NCBI GenBank assembly: GCA_945637645.1
Contig: CALZDK010000006.1
Coordinates: 1 to 20,515, forward strand
DNA from: an uncultured Prevotella sp.
Lineage (GTDB): Bacteria; Bacteroidota; Bacteroidia; Bacteroidales; Bacteroidaceae
Direction of reading: 5' to 3'
Length of the DNA stretch: 20,515 nt
A program made the translations under genes and the position numbers. This document shows, one piece after another, positions 14,913-20,515 of the stretch (position 1 is its first letter; each line of letters starts with the position of its first letter). Below the pieces are notes generated by a model. That model was not told where the DNA came from. It did not search any database and worked only from the letters and a program-made list of their open reading frames with translations.

Positions 14913-15620
14913 TCAGTCTTTCAACGAATAGGTCACCGTTGTTACCACTCGCACTTTCTTTATGTACGGAGTGTTCTGGTCGCGGTCGTCGATGGAGAAC
15001 TGTCCTTGGTCGGCATGCATAATCTTGTCGAGGGAGCTTTTGCTGTTTTTGGCAAACTGCTCGGCAGTGGTCTCGGCATTTTTTATTGCCTCCTGCATCA
15101 TCTGAGGTTTCATCTGCTGGAAGGAGACGAACTCGTATGTGGTGCGGTTCTCGTAACCTCCGTCAACCACAGCCACTCCCTGCTTCAGCAGTTCTCCCTG
15201 CCGAGCCATGATGTTGCGGACGAGTTTCACGTTGCGCGAGGTGACGGTGATGGTGGACGTGATGTTGTAGCGGAAGGCGCGGAGGTTGTTGTTGTACTGG
15301 TCGGCATTGAGGTCTATCACAACGGGCGCATTGACACTGATTTCCTCGTCCTTCAGTCCGTGCTGTTTAAGGAAGGTCTTGACCTTTTGTGTAGTGGCGT
15401 TGATGCGGCTGTAGAGTTCCGGAAGGTCGTTGCCAAGTTCCTTGGTCGGTATGGGCCATGTTACTTTGTCTGCCTCCACCTCTTTCTCCGCCAGTCCCTT
15501 CACGGTGACATTACGGTCTTTGTCTGCAAAGTCGTCGATTCCGGCTTTTATGCACATTCCGAGGAACGCTATGCTGGCTGCTATCACTGCAGCCTGACTG
15601 AATTTAGAGTTTATGTCCAT
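14913..15620 (-). CDS. SIMPL-domain (DUF541, YggE-like) periplasmic protein
   Basis: A 235-residue protein with an N-terminal hydrophobic segment (residues about 9-24, QAAVIAASIAFLGMCI), acting as signal anchor or uncleaved signal. The SIMPL/DUF541 domain follows, from RNVTVKGLAEKEVEADKVTW (36-55) to the C-terminal VRVVTTVTYSLKD. The family is found in bacterial periplasmic or membrane proteins such as E. coli YggE, linked to oxidative stress but without a defined reaction. The ATG at 15620 is 31 bases from a -7-like box. It is divergent from the peptide export operon, with 272 bases between the two start codons, and lies upstream of nagB. A functional link to nagB is not apparent from sequence. 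Confidence 0.88.
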   Translation of the reverse strand: MDINSKFSQAAVIAASIAFLGMCIKAGIDDFADKDRNVTVKGLAEKEVEADKVTWPIPTKELGNDLPELYSRINATTQKVKTFLKQHGLKDEEISVNAPVVIDLNADQYNNNLRAFRYNITSTITVTSRNVKLVRNIMARQGELLKQGVAVVDGGYENRTTYEFVSFQQMKPQMMQEAIKNAETTAEQFAKNSKSSLDKIMHADQGQFSIDDRDQNTPYIKKVRVVTTVTYSLKD

Positions 15621-15651
15621 AACTATGATGCGTTAAGTGAAAAATCTGCTG

Positions 15652-15659
15652 CAAATGTA
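15652..15659 (-). promoter_or_regulatory. -7 promoter box for the SIMPL-domain gene
   Basis: TACATTTG on the minus strand fits TAnnTTTG, 31 bases before the ATG at 15620. The -33 position is AT-rich with no clear TTTG. Confidence 0.45.
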
Positions 15660-15828
15660 ATAATAAATATTGTTAATAATGTTGTTTTGACGGAAAATTT
15701 ATTGTTTTTTCATATTACAAGTAAGAAATATAGATAGTTGTAAGTCTATAATTAACACATTGATTATACCTTATCGGGTGCATACTGCCTTTGTTTGATT
15801 TGAAGAAATTCATTTTTTTTGCCTTTTT

Positions 15829-15860
15829 TTTGGTCATTTCATAATAAAGATGTACCTTTG
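15829..15860 (+). promoter_or_regulatory. Bacteroidetes-type promoter for the peptide export operon
   Basis: TTTG at 15829-15832, a 20-base spacer and TACCTTTG at 15853-15860 match the Bacteroidetes -33/-7 consensus. The leader to the ATG at 15893 would be about 25 bases and carries AAAGG as a possible ribosome-binding site. T-tracts precede the -33 element. Confidence 0.75.
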
Positions 15861-15892
15861 TAGCGGATTAAGCATAAACAAAAGGTATTAAT

Positions 15893-16741
15893 ATGGCAGA
15901 AAACAACATATTTAACAAGAGGTCGCTCGAAGCTCTTGACGCCAAGGACGACATAATGGAGTCGGCAAGAGTAACACGGCCCTCGCTCACCATTGTGCTA
16001 TGCGCCATGCTCGTGATGTGTGCTGTGGCAGGCTATTGGTGCCTCTTCGGAACCATGAACTATAAGGTGACGGCACAAGGCGTGGTGTTCCCACACGGAG
16101 AGCCTACTCCACTGGTGCTGCCATACGGAGGAACGGTGGAGCGCATTGTAACGGCACATGGGAGGCAAGTGAAGGCAGGCGAACCGCTGATGGAAGTGAG
16201 GACCGACCTTGCATCCACCGACGTCAGGGCGCAGAAAGACGGTGTGGTGCTGACCTACAAGCAAGAAGGCGAGCAGTTCAATGCCCAGGAAGCTGTGGTA
16301 TGGATGATGCCGCAGGAGAGCGACAGGATGAACCGTGAGATGCTCGTCTATGCCTCGTTCAGCGACGTGAGGAAACTGAAGATAGGACAGCAGGCACAGG
16401 TGACACCAGCCAACATGGAAAGGGAGAAGTGGGGTTATGCCTACGGAAAGATAATCAGCATAGAGAAATATCCTACCACACGCAAGGAGGTGGCACAACG
16501 GCTGAAGATGGAAGCCCTTGCGGCATTCCTGCCTGCCGACGACGCCATCTACGAGGTGAAGGTGTTGCTGGACAAGGCTTCCTCACCGTCCGGACTGAAA
16601 TGGAGCCGCGAAAAGGCCGAGAAGATAGAGATACCGACTGGAACGTTCTGCAACGTGCAGGTAATCACCTCGAAGAAGAAAGTCTATGAGGTGCTCATAG
16701 GCAACGTGGAGGACAAGGTGAACGATATGATTGGAGACTGA
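15893..16741 (+). CDS. NHLM/NHLP-type bacteriocin secretion protein, HlyD-like adaptor
   Basis: A 282-residue periplasmic adaptor. The cytoplasmic N-terminus contains KRSLEALDAKDDIMESARVT, resembling the start of NHLM-system HlyD proteins (TIGR03794 type). One transmembrane helix follows at about 31-53. A split biotinyl-lipoyl-like segment spans TAQGVVFPHGEPTPLVLPYG to VTAHGRQVKAGEPLMEV, then VRAQKDGVVLTYKQEGEQF. A beta-barrel part follows (LVYASFSDVRKLKIGQQAQV). There is no long coiled-coil hairpin, unlike classic HlyD. That is usual for this subfamily and suggests a different link to the outer membrane. It is the first gene of the operon, with its own promoter, and the ABC transporter ATG lies four bases after its stop. 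Confidence 0.88.
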   Translation: MAENNIFNKRSLEALDAKDDIMESARVTRPSLTIVLCAMLVMCAVAGYWCLFGTMNYKVTAQGVVFPHGEPTPLVLPYGGTVERIVTAHGRQVKAGEPLMEVRTDLASTDVRAQKDGVVLTYKQEGEQFNAQEAVVWMMPQESDRMNREMLVYASFSDVRKLKIGQQAQVTPANMEREKWGYAYGKIISIEKYPTTRKEVAQRLKMEALAAFLPADDAIYEVKVLLDKASSPSGLKWSREKAEKIEIPTGTFCNVQVITSKKKVYEVLIGNVEDKVNDMIGD

Positions 16742-16745
16742 CAAG

Positions 16746-18893
16746 ATGAGCATTTTCAAGAGAAGCACGGTGAAAAAAGTGCCAGTGGTCATCCAGATGG
16801 AGTCGGTGGAATGTGGAGCCGCCTCGCTGGACATGATAATGGCATACTACGGGAAATGGCTGCCGCTGGAGGAGGTCAGGACCGCATGCGGAGTGTCGCG
16901 CGACGGAAGCTCGGCAAAGAGCATTCTGAGGGCGGCACGAGGCTACGGCATGGAGGCAAACGGCTACCGTGTGGAGCCGGAAGCCCTGGAAGGCATGCAG
17001 CCCTGCATCATACACTGGAACTTCGAGCACTTCGTGGTGTTCCGTGGCTTCAAGAAAGGCAAGGCCTGCCTCAACGACCCCGCAACAGGTCCCGTGGAGG
17101 TGCCGATGGAAGAGTTTACGAGGGCGTTCACCGGTGTGGCACTGGAATTCACACCGACGGAAAAGTTTGAGAAAGGAGGAAGCAAGACCAGCATTTTCAA
17201 GTATGTGAAGCATCATCTGAAGGGAGCATCAAGCGCATTCTGGATAACATTGGCCTTCGGTTTGCTCTCGGCATGCGTCGCCATTGCCGTGCCGATGTTC
17301 ACAAGAATATTTGCCGACGAGATTCTCTCCGGCCGCAACCCCGACTGGCAGACGATGTTTCTCATAGCCATGGCAGCCGTGGCGGTGTTCGACTTCGTTC
17401 TCATCCTGTTTAAGGAACGCTACAGCAAGCGCATTGCCGGATTGCTCGCACTAAAGGGCAACATAGGCTACCTTCGCCACCTGCTGTCGCTGCCCATGCC
17501 TTTCTTCGCCATGCGATATGTTGGCGACCTGCAGCAGCGCCAGCATCTTAACGAGAGCGTTACACACTCGTTGGTGACAGTGCTCGCCCCACAGATAATA
17601 AACATCGGGCTGCTTGTACTCTACCTTTTTCTGATGATTTCCTTCAGCATTCCGCTGACGATAATAGGCATTGGCGCCGTAGTGATAAACCTTATGTCGC
17701 TGCAATACTACGCCGAGAAACGAGTGAACCTCGTGAGAAGCCAACAGCGCACACTGGCACAATATTACAACGCCACGGTGTCGTGTATCGACAACATGGA
17801 GAGCATAAAGGCAGCGGGAGCCGAAACAGGATTCTTCGAATACTGGAGCGGACTTTGGAGCAAGAAATTCAACGTGGAGGGCGACGCCACCGTCCAAGAA
17901 CTGCGAATGGGACTGCTGCCCACACTGGTGCTGACATTGGTAAACTCGTTGGTACTCGTGCTCGGCGCATACTACATACTGCAAGGCGACCTGACAATAG
18001 GAATGCTCCTCGCCTTCCAAGGATTCATGGCATCGTTTATGACCCCAGTGAACGAAGTGGTGACGGCAAGCCAGAAACTGATAGAGATGAGGTCGCAGAT
18101 GGAAAGCATCGAAGACGTAATGAAATATCCTGCCGACAAGCGCGAAATCGGTAACTGCGTGGCTGAGGGAAAACTCGGAGGAGAACTGGAGCTACGTCAC
18201 GTCACCTTCGGTTACAACCCGCTGCAACCACCTCTGATAGAGGACTTCAACCTGCACCTTATGCCCGGAAAGAGCGTGGCTTTCGTAGGGTCGAGCGGTT
18301 GCGGAAAGTCAACACTCGCCAAGCTCATCTCCGGACTCTACAAACCATGGAGCGGCGAGATACTCTTCGACGGGCGACCCATAGAAACCATAAGCAACGA
18401 GGAGATGACAAACTCCGTGGCGGTGGTGGACCAGAACGTGGTGCTCTTCGACGACACCGTGGCACAGAACATCAGGATGTGGGACCAGTCTATTGAGGAT
18501 TTCACCATGGTGATGGCATGCAACGACGCACAGATAAGGAAAGATATAGTCAGCCGACCGGAAGGTTTCTCCACACGGTTGGTAAAGGGAGGACAGAACT
18601 TCAGCGGCGGACAACGGCAACGAATGGAGATTGCCACCGCACTGGCAAGGGAACCGGTCATCCTCATCATGGACGAGGCCACAAGCGCACTCGACCCCAC
18701 TACGGAGGAACACGTGATGGAGGCAGTGAGAATGATGGGCGCTACACAAATTATCGTTGCCCACCGACTGTCCACCATTCGCGACTGCGACGAAATCATC
18801 GTGATGGACCAAGGCAAGATAATGCAACGGGGCACTCACAACGAGCTGATAGCGCAGGAAGGAATGTACAAAGAGCTGATGAAGAGCATTTAA
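16746..18893 (+). CDS. NHLM/NHLP-type ABC exporter with C39 leader peptidase
   Basis: A 715-residue peptidase-containing ABC transporter (TIGR03796-like). The C39 domain (1-135) has the oxyanion Gln17 and catalytic Cys23 in [14 protein letters not shown], His94 in NFEHFVVF and Asp110 in CLNDPATG, so it should be active on a double-glycine-type leader. Membrane segments occupy about 160-430. The nucleotide-binding domain has Walker A GSSGCGKS (514-521), Q-loop Gln562, signature FSGGQRQR (618-625), Walker [13 protein letters not shown] (638-649) and the H-loop His672. The ATG at 16746 is chosen over an in-frame TTG at 16731 that would lie inside the adaptor gene; GGAG at 16732-16735 is its likely RBS. 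The substrate peptide is unknown. The next gene starts four bases after its stop. Confidence 0.93.
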   Translation: MSIFKRSTVKKVPVVIQMESVECGAASLDMIMAYYGKWLPLEEVRTACGVSRDGSSAKSILRAARGYGMEANGYRVEPEALEGMQPCIIHWNFEHFVVFRGFKKGKACLNDPATGPVEVPMEEFTRAFTGVALEFTPTEKFEKGGSKTSIFKYVKHHLKGASSAFWITLAFGLLSACVAIAVPMFTRIFADEILSGRNPDWQTMFLIAMAAVAVFDFVLILFKERYSKRIAGLLALKGNIGYLRHLLSLPMPFFAMRYVGDLQQRQHLNESVTHSLVTVLAPQIINIGLLVLYLFLMISFSIPLTIIGIGAVVINLMSLQYYAEKRVNLVRSQQRTLAQYYNATVSCIDNMESIKAAGAETGFFEYWSGLWSKKFNVEGDATVQELRMGLLPTLVLTLVNSLVLVLGAYYILQGDLTIGMLLAFQGFMASFMTPVNEVVTASQKLIEMRSQMESIEDVMKYPADKREIGNCVAEGKLGGELELRHVTFGYNPLQPPLIEDFNLHLMPGKSVAFVGSSGCGKSTLAKLISGLYKPWSGEILFDGRPIETISNEEMTNSVAVVDQNVVLFDDTVAQNIRMWDQSIEDFTMVMACNDAQIRKDIVSRPEGFSTRLVKGGQNFSGGQRQRMEIATALAREPVILIMDEATSALDPTTEEHVMEAVRMMGATQIIVAHRLSTIRDCDEIIVMDQGKIMQRGTHNELIAQEGMYKELMKSI

Positions 18894-18897
18894 CGTT

Positions 18898-20515
18898 ATG
18901 TCGATATTCTTAGACCAAATAGAGAAACGAAAGCTGCTGGAAGAAGCATCCTTAGCAGAAACTTTCGAGAAAGGCACCCGACGCATGGGCATAGGGAGCA
19001 GCAAAAGGCATGCCGTGCCGCCAAGCGACCACGGAGCTATGCGGAGTGTGCTCGACGCGTTAGGAGTGACAGGATATGAGCTCACCGACAGCGAGATGAC
19101 CACTCCTGAGGAACAACTCAATGCCATACTCAGACCAAAGGGAATACTCACGAGGAAAGTAAGCCTGAAGGACAACTGGTGGAAACAGTCCATTGGACCA
19201 ATGCTCGGCTACGACCGCGAAGGCAACCTAACCGCCCTTCTGCCCACAAGATGGGGCTTCGGCTACACCTTCACCGACAAAGACGGCGAAACAAGACCCG
19301 TAAACCGCAAGGCAATGGCAAGTTCGCTGAGCCGACATGCCATAACCTTCTGCAAACCGCTGCCACACAAGACTCTCAGCCAAGGAGACCTGCTGAAGTT
19401 TGCCTTCAAGTCAATGTCTATGACCAATCTCGCACTCCTGCTTGCCACGGCTCTGGTGCTCGCCCTGTTCGGAATGTTCACGCCAATGGCAAACAAGATG
19501 ATATTTGACATCGTCATCCCAACCGGCGAGGCAAGAGACCTACTGCCCATATTCGGTCTGTTGGCTGGAGCAGGAATCGGAACAATGCTATTCTCGCTTA
19601 CCCGCAACCTCTGCACCGAGCGCATACGCCGCGTGGTGGAGATGCACCTGCAAAACGCCGTTATGGCACGCACGTTCTTCCTCAGTCCGAAATTCTTCAC
19701 CAAGAACTCTTCGGGAGAACTGACAGCACGCTTGGACAACGTAAGCAAAATCTGCTCCCTGCTCAACGACACCATAGTAGGAGCATTCCTCACGCTGCTG
19801 TTCTCGGTTGTTTACGTAGCACAGATTTTCACCTACGCCCAGTCGGTGACATTGCCCTCGCTTGCCATCATCGCAGTGGAAATAATAGCCCTCGTGCTAT
19901 ACTACCGCAGCATTGTCAGGGCAAGGAGCGAATACACCGAGAAATACAACAAGCTCAGCGGAATGGAATACGGTATGTTCGCCGGCATACAGAAACTGAA
20001 ACTGACGGGAAGCGAAAGAAGGGCGCTAACGCTATGGTTAGACAAATACACCCAAGCTACACATCGCATCTACAATCCCACACTCGACCGCCGCTTAATA
20101 CCTGCCCTGCTGCAACTGTGCAACGTGGGAGGAACGGCAGTCATCTTCTATTTCATACTCGCCAACGGAGTGACAACAAGCGACTACATAGCATTCAGCT
20201 CCGCCTACGGCATGATAACGGCTGCAATAACGACAATAATTACCGTAATACCCGAAATGGCACAAATAAAGCCAATGCTCGACAGCCTCAACCCCATACT
20301 GGAAGAGACACCCGAAATGGAACAAAACGCCCCAATGGTGGATGAACTGTTCGGAAGCATTGAGATGACCGAGGTGTCGTTCCGCTACTCCGACGACAGC
20401 CCGTTGGTACTCGACAACATAAGCCTCTCCATCGCCCCGGGCGAATACGTGGGAATAGTAGGCAAGTCGGGATGCGGCAAGTCAACACTGATGCGACTCC
20501 TCCTCGGCTTCGAAC
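18898..20515 (+). CDS. Second NHLM/NHLP-type ABC transporter, truncated at window edge
   Basis: The visible 539 residues match the partner ABC subunit of the NHLM system (TIGR03797-like). Residues 1-160 are a soluble N-terminal domain without the C39 catalytic cysteine. The segment [20 protein letters not shown] and what follows suggests a degenerate peptidase-like fold (inference). Transmembrane helices start at about 176-198 and 217-235, with more to about 440. The nucleotide-binding domain begins near 465 ([20 protein letters not shown]), with Walker A GKSGCGKS at about 522-529. The window ends just after it, so the signature, Walker B and H-loop are not seen. The ATG at 18898 is four bases after the previous stop, so the gene belongs to the same operon. 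It probably forms a heteromeric or parallel transporter with the peptidase subunit. Confidence 0.9.
   Translation, partial: MSIFLDQIEKRKLLEEASLAETFEKGTRRMGIGSSKRHAVPPSDHGAMRSVLDALGVTGYELTDSEMTTPEEQLNAILRPKGILTRKVSLKDNWWKQSIGPMLGYDREGNLTALLPTRWGFGYTFTDKDGETRPVNRKAMASSLSRHAITFCKPLPHKTLSQGDLLKFAFKSMSMTNLALLLATALVLALFGMFTPMANKMIFDIVIPTGEARDLLPIFGLLAGAGIGTMLFSLTRNLCTERIRRVVEMHLQNAVMARTFFLSPKFFTKNSSGELTARLDNVSKICSLLNDTIVGAFLTLLFSVVYVAQIFTYAQSVTLPSLAIIAVEIIALVLYYRSIVRARSEYTEKYNKLSGMEYGMFAGIQKLKLTGSERRALTLWLDKYTQATHRIYNPTLDRRLIPALLQLCNVGGTAVIFYFILANGVTTSDYIAFSSAYGMITAAITTIITVIPEMAQIKPMLDSLNPILEETPEMEQNAPMVDELFGSIEMTEVSFRYSDDSPLVLDNISLSIAPGEYVGIVGKSGCGKSTLMRLLLGFE

Noticed and set aside
15715..15743. 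TTACAA / TTGTAA inverted repeat between the divergent SIMPL and export genes as an operator
   Set aside because: Six-base AT-rich arms in an AT-rich spacer are expected by chance, and they do not abut either promoter element.
16731..16745. Upstream TTG start for the peptidase ABC transporter
   Set aside because: It would add five residues inside the adaptor gene and use up the GGAG that serves as RBS for the ATG at 16746.
18309..19193. 294-residue minus-strand open frame crossing the junction of the two ABC genes
   Set aside because: It overlaps the Walker B and signature motifs of the true gene on the other strand, and its translation looks like a reverse-strand shadow.

Overview
The window looks like chromosomal DNA from a Bacteroidales bacterium, most probably a Prevotella-like member of the Bacteroidetes. 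Three things point there. Several intergenic regions carry the Bacteroidetes-type promoter (TTTG, a 19-20 base spacer, then TAnnTTTG). Shine-Dalgarno signals are weak and AT-rich. The gene families are typical of the group: DUF4837 lipoprotein, LptE next to a sigma-54 activator, DUF4922 and SpoIID domains. No tRNA, rRNA, insertion sequence or CRISPR array was found.

Layout. From 1 to 15620 every gene is on the minus strand; from 15893 to the end all are on the plus strand. Reading the minus block in transcription order: a SIMPL-domain protein (15620-14913) and glucosamine-6-phosphate deaminase nagB (14770-13979) come first. A 473-base non-coding gap follows, holding a strong hairpin, a 21-base tandem palindromic repeat and a good promoter. 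That promoter drives a tight three-gene operon (13505-7507): a nitronate monooxygenase/FabK-like flavoprotein, a 1261-residue glycosyltransferase / HIT-like DUF4922 / SpoIID fusion, and an AmpG-like MFS permease. A small lipoprotein with its own promoter box follows. Then comes a housekeeping and envelope operon: rlmN, a DUF4837 lipoprotein, pdxA, an LPG-synthase-TM (flippase-like) membrane protein, a sigma-54 activator, lptE, and the start of a TPR-type protein cut by the window edge.

The plus-strand block (15893 to the right edge) is a three-gene NHLM/NHLP-type peptide export operon: a short HlyD-like adaptor, a C39-peptidase ABC transporter with intact catalytic residues, and a second ABC transporter truncated at the edge. 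Together they should cleave a double-glycine-type leader and export a peptide, but no precursor peptide is visible in the window.

Points most worth a second look. (1) The sigma-54 activator and LptE read as one 583-residue frame. Removing one base from a four-base run restores a stop codon for the regulator and a clean lipoprotein signal peptide for LptE. (2) The tripartite glycosyltransferase/HIT-like/SpoIID protein has no signal peptide and sits in an operon with an AmpG-like muropeptide permease. (3) The export system has no visible cargo. (4) A tandem array of near-palindromic 21-base units lies between nagB and the flavoprotein operon.
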